This document shows positions 24,855-33,990 of a stretch of DNA of 64,000 bases, piece by piece (position 1 is the first letter of the stretch; each line of letters opens with the position of its first letter). Under the pieces are notes generated by a model, which was not told where the DNA came from, ran no database searches, and worked only from the letters and a program-made list of their open reading frames with translations. Source of the stretch: an uncultured Bariatricus sp. (lineage in GTDB: Bacteria; Bacillota; Clostridia; Lachnospirales; Lachnospiraceae); assembly GCA_934307065.1 (NCBI GenBank), contig CAKRCD010000007.1:1-64000 (forward strand), read 5' to 3'. Position numbers and translations under genes: made by a program.

Positions 24855-27800
24855 CTATTTTCTCCGAATCTGTTCCAATATTGCCGGGTCTTTTATGGAT
24901 GTATCTTCCGCCAGCAGAACCACCTTTGACACTATTTGTGCCGTCAAAGGATCTTCATCTAAAAATGGAAGATAGACTTTTCCTCTCTGACCGCTCCATA
25001 CAGGCACAATATGTATTGTACTTCCTGCTTTCTGATGAACTATACCACTTCCCAAATGAACGCTGTAAGCATTATACTGTCCTGCAATATGTACGAAATG
25101 ACCTTCTACCTGCACATTCGTAAGTTTCATTAAATTGCAGGTGCATTCCACAATAGCCTGTCTCAGTTCTATTGTGGATGTAGAAGTTACAGGGTCTACA
25201 CCACCGATAAATGCAAGGCTGACTGCCAAATCCACATCCCGCATCGTCTCCGAAAATAATACATCATCCACATCTTTCATCTTTAATGGCTCATTTGTTC
25301 TGCGATGAGAAAATGCAACATAATCAATAGACGGGGCTTCAATATCACTCGGTGAAAACCAGTCTGCATCTGCCATCAGTCCAACTACAACATCCTGCTT
25401 ATAGTAAACTTTTTCCAGTCCTTGTTCATAAGAAACATTCCATCCACGTCTTTTTAATGCCGCTGCTGCCTGTCTTGTCTGGATTTGATAACCTGTATAT
25501 CGCTTTGTATAGTCCAGTTCTTTTTCGTCTTCCAGCTTCAGGTACAATTCTCGGAATACCTGTTTAAATGGCTGCACAATCTTATTTTCAAAAAGATACT
25601 GCTGAAATTCTTTTAATACCTGATGCTCATATAGGTCAACGACATGAGCAATCCGTATTTTTCCACTGCACTTTTCTTTTTTATTTTCCATTACCAGACA
25701 GCTATCCTGATAAAATCCGATAAATCCATTACAAATCATCACTAGATGTCGAATCAATGGACCGGCAACCACATGCCTTGACATGGTTTCGATTTCTTCA
25801 CAGTCATATTCCGTTCTTTCTTCCATTGCCTTTTCAAGCATAATGCGTGTGCGCTGATACTGCTGTTTCAAAAGCTCATGGGCTTCTTTCACCCGAATCA
25901 CATGTTCTTGATTCTTCAGGCGCGCAGGAATTGCCTTTAACTTCTTACCAGCTTTATAGACACAGATATTGCTTTGACCATTTTCATCTACTGTGACGCA
26001 AATCTGAACATCTTCTACTGTTTTCCGTTCAAAAACATCCTGATATAAATCCACCATCCTGCTTTCCATTTTCCATGTCAGCCGGTCTACTGTATCAAAA
26101 TGAGCATTTCTTGCAAGATTCATAAGTGCAATTTCACAGCAGCGTTTCTCACTTGCCTGACGCTGCGCGCCAAATGCCTTTGACTCTTTCAAAAACTGTT
26201 GTACATATAAGTACCGTTCCAGTAAATCTGCTTCATCTATAAGCGGCACAATACAATATGCATTCAATGCATCCTTATTTCTCTTTTCTGCCGCCTGTTT
26301 ATAAAATTCTTCTTTCCCCTTCTTACCGGTACAAGCATCCATATATTTTCGTGCCCTTGTGTGAAAACTATTTTCACACAACAACTTTGATGCATCATAT
26401 AAGATTTTTATGCGTTTTTCGCCAAGCTTCCCGCAAATTGCTTTACACCATGCAATATCGAATGCACCGTCATTTAAATCCTCCGGGTCCAAAGCTGTAT
26501 AATGGGCAATTTCTGCTTTTTTCTGCTCCGAATTATCTTGTCTCATGTGGGCAATAAAGTAATAGCAAGCTTCTTTAAATCCATCCCATTCCAGTACTTC
26601 ATTTACAAAATCAATCCACTGGGGCGCCATCATTGCCACTTCCACCAATCGTTTTTCCGATATTTCTGCATTTTTCAATTCGGCAGAAGAATCTGTCGGC
26701 AATGGGTAGCATTTTCGAATCAGATTCGCAAAAACGGTCTGCCTGTCATTTCCGTAAGAAGCTCTTTTGATTTCTTCTTTATCCAATACTTTTAATGCCA
26801 TTAACAGGTACTTCACGCCCCGGATAAGGCACAACTGCTGCACATACTTTGTAACGGTGCTCACATCATTTAATCGTGTGGTTTCCATGCGAATCAGCGT
26901 ATCACTGATTTCATCCAATGTTTCCCGGAGGTACTTGCATGCCTCTGCGTTTTCTTTCGGAAGTTCTAGGTGCGGTTTTCTGTAAACACCTCTGTTTTCA
27001 AAATATGCTGCACTGTATGCCTCATACAACATTGTATTGACATTTCTGGAATAATAATTTGAATCCGTATTCTCTTCTGTATGTTTATCCAAAATCATTT
27101 CCATCAACGCTGTTTTCGGCAAAAACCCAAGTAAACATGCACGGGCTGCAACCAGCGGCTGAATCTCCATTTTATTAAGCACCGCCGGAGCGCAGTCCAT
27201 ATGAAAATGCAGATAGCAATCATAGACAAGCGGAAAATACTTTGAAAACTGTGCATCATTCATCTTGTCTAACCGAAGATTATCAACCATTATCAAAAAA
27301 GCAGTAATATTTGCAACCGAATATATTTTAAGCTTTCCATTGTAGTCCTGCATTTTATACGAATTACATTTTGCATACTTAAGAAACAATTCTATTACCT
27401 GCGCATTTCTCTCCAAAAACACATCATTGCAGTCACATTCATAGAAATAATAAGTAATAATACGTGAAAAATGGCTGTAATACGCCCATCGCTCCGTATC
27501 CTCCGAGGTTAAATACGTCAGTTTGATTTCCCTTGGGAATAAATTGTCATAATGATATCCGATACTTTTCAAAACAAAATATAATTGAAACAAAACATCC
27601 AGACTCAATTTATCCTGCTTAAAATATTCTCTCCATACTTCACCAAGCGGAAGTGCATCCAGTGATTTTATTTGATAATTCAATGGGTAAAATGCCTTGT
27701 CCCCAACCAGACAATGTTCGCCAAACTTTTGATATTCATCCCTCGCATGCTCGTCTATACGCTGATTCCACAAATGGAAATATGTAATAATTTTTTGTTT

Positions 27801-29627
27801 ATCCCACACATTCAGAAAGCTCAAATCCACGATTTCCTTCTTTTTCAGGAATCCTTTTTTCTGTATGTTCAAGTATGTCGGATAGGACAACTCATATTTC
27901 TGATAACGCGGATAAAGGCCAAACCCTTCTTCCTGCCCCAGAATCTTTACTTCTGGCTCCGCCACTGTTTCAAAATAAGATGGAGCAAGCCGTTGCAATT
28001 CTAACGCTGACTCCTGTATCAGTTTATCCTTGGACTGTTTTAGACGTGCGAAACTTTCCTGTACACATTCTTTCGATTGTTTGGAAATCACCTGAATAAT
28101 TGCCGCTCTTGCATAGGCTTTCTTTGTTTTTAACCGCCCTTCCAATGCCAGAATATCTTCCTGAGTCAATGGAGTTTTCATCAATTCTTCCGTCACAAAA
28201 CGGGATAAGGTTTCCTGCTGGGAAATAATCTCTTTAATCATAAATTCTTTTTTCACTGGAAGTGACACATATTCAAAACAAGCATGCAGAAATTCCTCCA
28301 GTGATGTTATCCACAAGGTAGAACTATGCGGCAACAAAAGCTCAATCCGTTCCTTTTCCGGTGCTTTTATCAACAATTGCGCCAGAAAATTTACAATTGA
28401 TTCCTTATTAATCGTAACAGAAAACCATTCAAACCCTTTGGAAGAATAGGTTTGTTTTGATTTAAGTTCCGATAAAAACGGATAAACCAAATCAAACAGT
28501 TGATAGCATTCTTTTTTGGTAAATGTACTACGTTTTACATCACATCGTACACATTCACTAAGATACAGTGCCCGAATCCATGGTTCTTCCTTATATTTTT
28601 CGATTAAGGATTGATATTCCAAAACAGAAAAATGCCGTGTTAATTGCAGGTAAATCAAAGCTGCCGCAATCATATGTGGTTTGCCGCAGTCCAATAAGTC
28701 CACAGCCTCTTCGACTGCTTTTTCCAGACTCCTTATTCCCATACAGTACAATGCAAGATATACTTTTAATGGATTTTCATCCATAAGGTCTTCTCTGCGC
28801 TTTGCTTCATCATGGATATCCTCAAAAATAGTATGAAAAATCAATTCCATTAACCTTAGTTCTGCTTTCTCATAACCAATCCCAATCCATGTCAGGACGC
28901 TGCGCTGCACCGAAGAATACCGCAATAAGTTTTCTTCCTGTATCACATCAATCATTCGATAAAAATAATCAATCTGATATTCATCTATCGTCTCAAGAAT
29001 ACTCTGTCTTAATCCTTCTTGAAGTTTTGCTGCCAATAACAGATTCATCAGCAAGTCCTGTAACTCCTGATTTCGGCTCTGTTCAATCGCAACAATCAAG
29101 TCACGGGTCAAAAATCCGACATTATTTTCACTGGTCAGAACATCCTTACAATATTGAATCACTTCTTCATTTTCCCTGATAATTTCAAGTGCAATAACCG
29201 GTGCCATGTTGTAATACTGTAAAACACCTTTATATTCTCCATAGATGAGCTTTTGCATAGAAAGCCCGACACCATAAAATACATAGAATGCCCCAACCGC
29301 ATGAATCACCCGTTCCCGGTAATTGGATAATTTACAGCTTCTGACATCCATCCGAATCAACTGGGTATTACAGGTATACTCCTGTATATGAGTCAAATAC
29401 TCGCAAACTTTTGTATACTGCATTGGCAGTAAACTTTTAAAGTCTTTTTGTTCTTTTCTTAACTCTTCCAGTGTATCAGGAATCCTTACATCCGGTAAAT
29501 AAAACCGATATAAATAACTCCTCTTCTCCACTTCATCTACAAATGCCTGCTCCATTTGTGTGAGTTTCAGTTTTGACAAGGACTTATTATATTCTCTCAA
29601 TTTATCAATGATTTCGCCTGATTGCAT
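24855..29627 (-). CDS. Giant DUF4132-domain protein (about 1590 aa)
   Basis: This is a very large cytosolic protein. The C-terminal about 230 residues, with GWNVSYEQGLEKVYYKQDVV, FSHRRTNEPLKMKDVDDVLF and FSETMRDVDLAVSLAFIGG, match the DUF4132 (MolR-related) domain. The first about 550 residues are HEAT-like helical repeats, and the middle is helical without an obvious catalytic motif. The start is the ATG at 29627, which overlaps the stop of the upstream 118-aa gene by one base (TAATG), with GGGAGG inside that gene. DUF4132 proteins have no well-defined function; some relate to molybdate or WGR-domain systems. It is co-expressed with the small partner and possibly the XRE/AAA gene. Confidence 0.85.
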   Translation of the reverse strand: MQSGEIIDKLREYNKSLSKLKLTQMEQAFVDEVEKRSYLYRFYLPDVRIPDTLEELRKEQKDFKSLLPMQYTKVCEYLTHIQEYTCNTQLIRMDVRSCKLSNYRERVIHAVGAFYVFYGVGLSMQKLIYGEYKGVLQYYNMAPVIALEIIRENEEVIQYCKDVLTSENNVGFLTRDLIVAIEQSRNQELQDLLMNLLLAAKLQEGLRQSILETIDEYQIDYFYRMIDVIQEENLLRYSSVQRSVLTWIGIGYEKAELRLMELIFHTIFEDIHDEAKRREDLMDENPLKVYLALYCMGIRSLEKAVEEAVDLLDCGKPHMIAAALIYLQLTRHFSVLEYQSLIEKYKEEPWIRALYLSECVRCDVKRSTFTKKECYQLFDLVYPFLSELKSKQTYSSKGFEWFSVTINKESIVNFLAQLLIKAPEKERIELLLPHSSTLWITSLEEFLHACFEYVSLPVKKEFMIKEIISQQETLSRFVTEELMKTPLTQEDILALEGRLKTKKAYARAAIIQVISKQSKECVQESFARLKQSKDKLIQESALELQRLAPSYFETVAEPEVKILGQEEGFGLYPRYQKYELSYPTYLNIQKKGFLKKKEIVDLSFLNVWDKQKIITYFHLWNQRIDEHARDEYQKFGEHCLVGDKAFYPLNYQIKSLDALPLGEVWREYFKQDKLSLDVLFQLYFVLKSIGYHYDNLFPREIKLTYLTSEDTERWAYYSHFSRIITYYFYECDCNDVFLERNAQVIELFLKYAKCNSYKMQDYNGKLKIYSVANITAFLIMVDNLRLDKMNDAQFSKYFPLVYDCYLHFHMDCAPAVLNKMEIQPLVAARACLLGFLPKTALMEMILDKHTEENTDSNYYSRNVNTMLYEAYSAAYFENRGVYRKPHLELPKENAEACKYLRETLDEISDTLIRMETTRLNDVSTVTKYVQQLCLIRGVKYLLMALKVLDKEEIKRASYGNDRQTVFANLIRKCYPLPTDSSAELKNAEISEKRLVEVAMMAPQWIDFVNEVLEWDGFKEACYYFIAHMRQDNSEQKKAEIAHYTALDPEDLNDGAFDIAWCKAICGKLGEKRIKILYDASKLLCENSFHTRARKYMDACTGKKGKEEFYKQAAEKRNKDALNAYCIVPLIDEADLLERYLYVQQFLKESKAFGAQRQASEKRCCEIALMNLARNAHFDTVDRLTWKMESRMVDLYQDVFERKTVEDVQICVTVDENGQSNICVYKAGKKLKAIPARLKNQEHVIRVKEAHELLKQQYQRTRIMLEKAMEERTEYDCEEIETMSRHVVAGPLIRHLVMICNGFIGFYQDSCLVMENKKEKCSGKIRIAHVVDLYEHQVLKEFQQYLFENKIVQPFKQVFRELYLKLEDEKELDYTKRYTGYQIQTRQAAAALKRRGWNVSYEQGLEKVYYKQDVVVGLMADADWFSPSDIEAPSIDYVAFSHRRTNEPLKMKDVDDVLFSETMRDVDLAVSLAFIGGVDPVTSTSTIELRQAIVECTCNLMKLTNVQVEGHFVHIAGQYNAYSVHLGSGIVHQKAGSTIHIVPVWSGQRGKVYLPFLDEDPLTAQIVSKVVLLAEDTSIKDPAILEQIRRK

Positions 29628-29983
29628 TACCACAACCTCCCCGCCATCATAACCAGCCTGATGATAACAAGCTCGTTCTCTTCCTTTACCTTTAATGTAT
29701 CTTCCAGTTTTCCATATTCTTCCTGATTAAAAAATACACGGAATAAGCCATCCTCAAAATCCTGCTTTACAATGTTCCATGCCTGCTCTGCAGTATACTT
29801 CTGCTTCTGATAAGTCTCATAGACAATCTTGCCTGCCGATGACAATTCCGGGGTTCCTGACAATTCCTTTAACATAATCTGATAGAGCAGCTCGTGTAAA
29901 TACTTTACATCCGGAATTTCATAAAGCTCGTGTGACAGTTCTTTATTAGATGCCGCTTTTCTCTTCACTACTTTTATTTTCAT
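29627..29983 (-). CDS. Small partner of the DUF4132 protein
   Basis: This 118-aa protein starts MKIKVVKRKAASNKELSHEL and is charged and helical, with YQKQKYTAEQAWNIVKQDFE, and no membrane segment. The ATG follows AGGTGAAAC. It begins 7 bp after the DUF1703-type gene ends and its stop codon is fused to the start of the giant downstream gene, so a stoichiometric complex between the two products is likely. I recognise no family. Confidence 0.7.
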   Translation of the reverse strand: MKIKVVKRKAASNKELSHELYEIPDVKYLHELLYQIMLKELSGTPELSSAGKIVYETYQKQKYTAEQAWNIVKQDFEDGLFRVFFNQEEYGKLEDTLKVKEENELVIIRLVMMAGRLW

Positions 29984-29990
29984 GTTTCAC

Positions 29991-31904
29991 CTACTCCCAT
30001 CTGACACAGGCGCTCTTCCCACAATGAGCCAGTCCAAGGTAAACTACTTCGCCTTCCATTTCTGCGTCATACTGCTTTTCCTTTATCTGGTCCAGTGCCT
30101 TTTCTGCCAATTCCACCAAGTCTTCCATTTCATCTTTGGTATACTTAAATTCCAACACCAGATTTGGATATCTGGCATTCTTCGAATAAAGGCAGATATC
30201 GCTTCTTCCAGTTCCACTTTCCCGGTTACTCTTTACTGCGTAGTCCCGTCTGAGAAATGCACACATTCCAAGCATCATCATATGATAGCTGTTTTCATCT
30301 TTCAAATCATGGTAAGATGGGAGTTCCAACAGGATTCTTTGATATTCTTCTGCAAATCGTTCCATATCCTTTCGTTTCAGTGCATTCAGCATTTTCTCCA
30401 TCTGTCTTTCGTCAACCTGTAAATGACACGCCGTCAGTTCCTTGAATACTTTCCACACTTCCAGATTCGGAATCCGCAGCCTGTAATAGTCTTCTTCTAT
30501 TGCTTCCTCTATTGTTACAATTCCTGCATTCACAAGCAGCCCCCACAATGCTGCCTCATCCATGCTCTCATAATAAGCCATTGAAAAATCCACTACGGCA
30601 TCTACTGTCCCTTCCTGAATCAGAGTCTCGTATTCTTTCTTAAATGATGTTCCCTGCTTCTCAAGGGCATTTCGCAAAATGCTGTTCTCACTTGTATTTA
30701 CCCAGTAGGACTCCATCTTTCTTCTTGCCGCATAACAGGATACCGACCACGGATTGTAAACTTTTGCATTACCAAAGCAATATCCATCATACATTTTCTT
30801 CAGTTCATCCGAAAATTCTACATTACAATAGGCAAGGAGCTTTTTCACCTCTTCTTCTGTAAATCCAAAGCAATCATCATAATCCGTATCCTGTACTGTA
30901 CAGACAATCAGGTTATTAAGACCGGAAAAGATATTTTCTTTGGCTATTCTTTGAATCCCGGTCAGAATCGCTTTCTCAAGGAACGGATTGCCCTTTAGGG
31001 AAGTTGACAAAATTCCATTTAGGACACTTCTGACTTCCTCATAATATCCTTCTGAATTGGCTGACATAAATGGGGTGTCATATTCATCAAGCAGCAGAAA
31101 TACCTTTTTCCCATAATACATATTCAATGTCTGGCAAAGGATTGTAAGTGACCGAATCACATCATTTTCAATTTCTTTTCTTCCTCTTCCCGAGCATAAG
31201 CTTTCATAGATTGTGTGAAACTCTTTTTTCTGAAATTCAGACAATGTGCCATCGTTGATGACTGGATAATACCGTTCATATTCTGCCCGCACCGTATCTT
31301 TCAGCGCATAACACAACGAATCTGCATTATCTGCCTTCACATTGAGAAAAGACAGAAACACAACAGGGTGCTGATTCATTTCTTTCTGAAAACTACTTGC
31401 GGCAATCTTCGTTCCTTCAAATATATCCCCAGACACCTTTGTACAATCTAAGAACTCTGCCAGCATAGACATATTCAATGTCTTTCCAAATCTTCTTGGT
31501 CTGGTAATTAAGGTAATCTGATACCATGAATCCAAAAATTCTTTTATAAACTGAGTCTTGTCCACATAATAGGCATGCTTTTCCCTTAAATCACGGAAAT
31601 TCTGTACACCGATTGCGAGCCTCGGCACTACTTCTTTCCCAGTGGATGCCTCATATGGTATTGTTCTATCCCGCAATACACTATCATTCATTGCATATTT
31701 GGATTCTCTTCCAAATAATTCATCCAGAGAACATCCCAGTACATCACTGATTCTCTCCAGCACTTCGTAATCTGGTGTGCGGTTCCCGCTTTCATAATTA
31801 GTATATGTGGAGCGTGAAACTCCAATCCTTTCCGCCATCTGCGCCTGTGTATATCCACATAATTTGCGAAACGCTGTAAGATATTCATGAAATTTTGTCT
31901 TCAT
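29991..31904 (-). CDS. XRE-HTH fused to AAA-ATPase-like / DUF1703 nuclease-like protein
   Basis: This 637-aa protein has a Cro/CI HTH at the N-terminus (LCGYTQAQMAERIGVSRSTY, then TPDYEVLERISDVLGCSLDE). An AAA-ATPase-like domain (PF09820 type) follows, with PRRFGKTLNMSMLAEFLD as P-loop and VFLLLDEYDTPF as Walker B. The C-terminal DUF1703 PD-(D/E)XK-like domain shows SGTGRSDICLYSK and NLVLEFKYTKDEMED. These ATPase/nuclease-like proteins are frequent in gut anaerobes and of uncertain function; the fused HTH is unusual and suggests self-regulation or DNA targeting. I chose the ATG at 31904 with GGTGAT upstream; 13 more codons are open. It may head an operon with the DUF4132 pair. Confidence 0.85.
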   Translation of the reverse strand: MKTKFHEYLTAFRKLCGYTQAQMAERIGVSRSTYTNYESGNRTPDYEVLERISDVLGCSLDELFGRESKYAMNDSVLRDRTIPYEASTGKEVVPRLAIGVQNFRDLREKHAYYVDKTQFIKEFLDSWYQITLITRPRRFGKTLNMSMLAEFLDCTKVSGDIFEGTKIAASSFQKEMNQHPVVFLSFLNVKADNADSLCYALKDTVRAEYERYYPVINDGTLSEFQKKEFHTIYESLCSGRGRKEIENDVIRSLTILCQTLNMYYGKKVFLLLDEYDTPFMSANSEGYYEEVRSVLNGILSTSLKGNPFLEKAILTGIQRIAKENIFSGLNNLIVCTVQDTDYDDCFGFTEEEVKKLLAYCNVEFSDELKKMYDGYCFGNAKVYNPWSVSCYAARRKMESYWVNTSENSILRNALEKQGTSFKKEYETLIQEGTVDAVVDFSMAYYESMDEAALWGLLVNAGIVTIEEAIEEDYYRLRIPNLEVWKVFKELTACHLQVDERQMEKMLNALKRKDMERFAEEYQRILLELPSYHDLKDENSYHMMMLGMCAFLRRDYAVKSNRESGTGRSDICLYSKNARYPNLVLEFKYTKDEMEDLVELAEKALDQIKEKQYDAEMEGEVVYLGLAHCGKSACVRWE

Positions 31905-32066
31905 ATTATCACCGCTTTTGTTTTTCTTTTTATTATATCTCATTTTGTTTCGTTTCGCAACTTTTATCTTGTATTTCTTATTAAGTTTCTATTTGAAACT
32001 TTATTTTATCCAACTTCTACTTGAATTTACATATTACCTACATCTCAAGCAATCCTTGAATACTAC

Positions 32067-32095
32067 TTGCTATTTTTCTTTTTTCTAAGTATAAT
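32067..32095 (+). promoter_or_regulatory. Promoter of the DMT transporter gene
   Basis: -35 TTGCTA (32067-32072), 17-bp spacer and -10 TATAAT (32090-32095) on the plus strand. The leader is about 105 nt and includes a CTGCG/CGCAG hairpin, with no riboswitch recognised. Confidence 0.65.
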
Positions 32096-32209
32096 TTTTG
32101 GGAAGTATCGATTGTTATCATATAGCAATAGCCAACTTATACCTGCGCTGTAATACTCTTTCTTATCGCAGCAATTGAAAACAAAAATATTTACTATGGA
32201 GATTAAATT

Positions 32210-33043
32210 ATGACTTACTTATTATCTGCCATTGGTGCCAACTTAATTATGACGTTCCTCATGCGTTATTCTGAGCACCACAACGGAAATAGATATGCAT
32301 TAAATATATGGAATTATCTGGCTGGTGCTTTGCTCAGCATCTTGTTTCTTGAAAATAAATCTGTTATTTTTTCTGGCGATTTTACTACTATTCTTCTTGG
32401 TACTATCAATGGAATCGGATTTGTCAGTGCGCTTGTATTAATTCAGATTAGTATACGCAGAAATGGTGCCCCACTGACAACCACCTTCAACCGACTGGGA
32501 ATATTGATACCAACAATCCTGTCTGCATTTTTGTTTAAAGAAATCCCGGCTCCAATGAAGATTGTTGGGCTTTCTTTATGCATTTTCGCTATTATCATTA
32601 TGAATACTGGTGACAAAAAAGACAGACCTGCATTTATGGCAGGCCTTATTTTAGTATTTATTCTTGGTGGAACTTTAGATTTTATTTCCCGTGTTTACAG
32701 CTTATATTATGACGCAGAAAGTCAGACTTGTTTCGTGCTGTACACGTTTCTTGCTGCATTAATTGTCAGTATCATTCTCTTCGTAAAAGACGGTAATAAA
32801 ATGACCATTCGTGACAGCTTAATCGGAATAGGTGTCGGCATTCCTAACCAGCTTACCACCCTTTTACTCCTGCGTGCTGCCACTTTCTTACCAGCATACA
32901 TTGTATATCCTACTTACAGTGCCGGACTGATTATTCTGGTAAACATTATAAACTACCTTGCATTCAGGGAAACACTGAATAAAAAACAATACCTGGCAAC
33001 TATTATCATCGGCATTGGTCTCATATTTATCAACCTACTATAG
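32210..33043 (+). CDS. DMT-superfamily (EamA-like) transporter
   Basis: This 277-aa integral membrane protein has about ten short hydrophobic helices and two internal halves, the EamA/DMT architecture of metabolite exporters or permeases. Landmarks include TTFNRLGILIPTILSAFLFKE and a final IIIGIGLIFINLL, reminiscent of RhaT/GRP-like transporters. The ATG follows TGGAGA. It is monocistronic with a clear sigma-A promoter and a following hairpin. The substrate cannot be inferred. Confidence 0.85.
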   Translation: MTYLLSAIGANLIMTFLMRYSEHHNGNRYALNIWNYLAGALLSILFLENKSVIFSGDFTTILLGTINGIGFVSALVLIQISIRRNGAPLTTTFNRLGILIPTILSAFLFKEIPAPMKIVGLSLCIFAIIIMNTGDKKDRPAFMAGLILVFILGGTLDFISRVYSLYYDAESQTCFVLYTFLAALIVSIILFVKDGNKMTIRDSLIGIGVGIPNQLTTLLLLRAATFLPAYIVYPTYSAGLIILVNIINYLAFRETLNKKQYLATIIIGIGLIFINLL

Positions 33044-33045
33044 AA

Positions 33046-33075
33046 AAAGAGCACTGGATCATTCCAATGCCCTTT
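33046..33075. terminator. Terminator between DMT and PPOX-like genes
   Basis: An imperfect hairpin (AAAGAGCACTGG / CCAATGCCCTTT) between convergent genes, with A and T runs at its flanks. Confidence 0.6.
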
Positions 33076-33089
33076 CATCTTAGGTCTCT

Positions 33090-33482
33090 TTAAAACTTCA
33101 CTACTTCTGGTTCATGTGTAAAAGAAGAAAATGTTGCTATCGCATTTTTAAAATAAAATACTTCTGTATTGCCATCATCAGCAGAATACATTCTCTGCAA
33201 AGATGGATACGCATCCAGCATAGACTGTCTTGCTTCTCTGCGGTCATCCTCAATGAGCTCCCCTGCAACCCGGATCCACTCACCATCTTTAAATGCGCAA
33301 ATTTCTGCTTTTGGATTCGCGTGTAACTGTTTAGAAACTTCTTTTACTTTTCCAGTCTGTATGTATAGCTTTCCTTCAAAAATATGTGCTGTTCCAAATG
33401 GTCTTACTCTAGGCTGGTCTCCTTCTACTGTTGCCAGATAGTAAGTTTCTGCATCTTTTAAAAATTTAACTACTCTCTCCAT
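33090..33482 (-). CDS. Pyridoxamine 5'-phosphate oxidase-like flavin protein
   Basis: This 130-aa protein of the split-barrel FMN-binding family reads FLKDAETYYLATVEGDQPRV near the N-terminus and then RPFGTAHIFEGKLYIQTG and NPKAEICAFKDGEWIRVAG, the standard pattern. It is too short for a true PdxH. Such proteins bind FMN, F420 or haem and often act in redox stress. The start at 33482 follows AAGGAAGGA. It is monocistronic or paired with the small membrane protein upstream. Confidence 0.9.
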   Translation of the reverse strand: MERVVKFLKDAETYYLATVEGDQPRVRPFGTAHIFEGKLYIQTGKVKEVSKQLHANPKAEICAFKDGEWIRVAGELIEDDRREARQSMLDAYPSLQRMYSADDGNTEVFYFKNAIATFSSFTHEPEVVKF

Positions 33483-33571
33483 GGCTTTTATCCTTCCTTC
33501 CACCTATATTTACCATCATTATATACTAAATTGCTTTTCCACACAATCACAGAACTTTTCTATTATAAAGT

Positions 33572-33811
33572 TTAATAATCCTCCAAATTCATCGCATATA
33601 AAGTGCCACCAATCAATCCTGGAAACACACCTGCATATCCAATAAACAGAAACAGCCACAACATATCTTTTAAAACAATCCGACTAATGAGCATCCATAC
33701 AACTGCACCGATTACGCACCAAGCCACCATATGTAACATCAAAAACATTGTCAATTTCTTTTCTCTTTCCAGATTTTTCTCTTTACAGAAATTCCATACT
33801 TTTTTCATCAT
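33572..33811 (-). CDS. Small two-TM membrane protein
   Basis: This 79-aa protein (start at 33811 after AGAGGAAACC) has two hydrophobic helices (MLHMVAWCVIGAVVWMLIS and MLWLFLFIGYAGVFPGLIGG) after a basic N-terminus. No family is recognised. It is divergent from the MATE gene and upstream of the PPOX-like gene in the same direction. Confidence 0.6.
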   Translation of the reverse strand: MMKKVWNFCKEKNLEREKKLTMFLMLHMVAWCVIGAVVWMLISRIVLKDMLWLFLFIGYAGVFPGLIGGTLYAMNLEDY

Positions 33812-33907
33812 AGCGGTTTCCTCTCTTTCTATTTGAAAGCGTAACAAACCCTTGTTAAACTATGTGCCAACTCATGTTAAATCCATGTAAATCCAGACAA
33901 GAAAATA

Positions 33908-33936
33908 TTTACCTTTCGCTCATTTTCCTTTATACT
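33908..33936 (+). promoter_or_regulatory. Promoter of the MATE gene
   Basis: -35 TTTACC (33908-33913), 17-bp spacer and -10 TATACT (33931-33936), 54 bp before the start codon. Confidence 0.6.
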
Positions 33937-33990
33937 GAAATACGAAATTTTTATAGCAATAAACAAAAAATAAAAAGGAATGATTGATAT

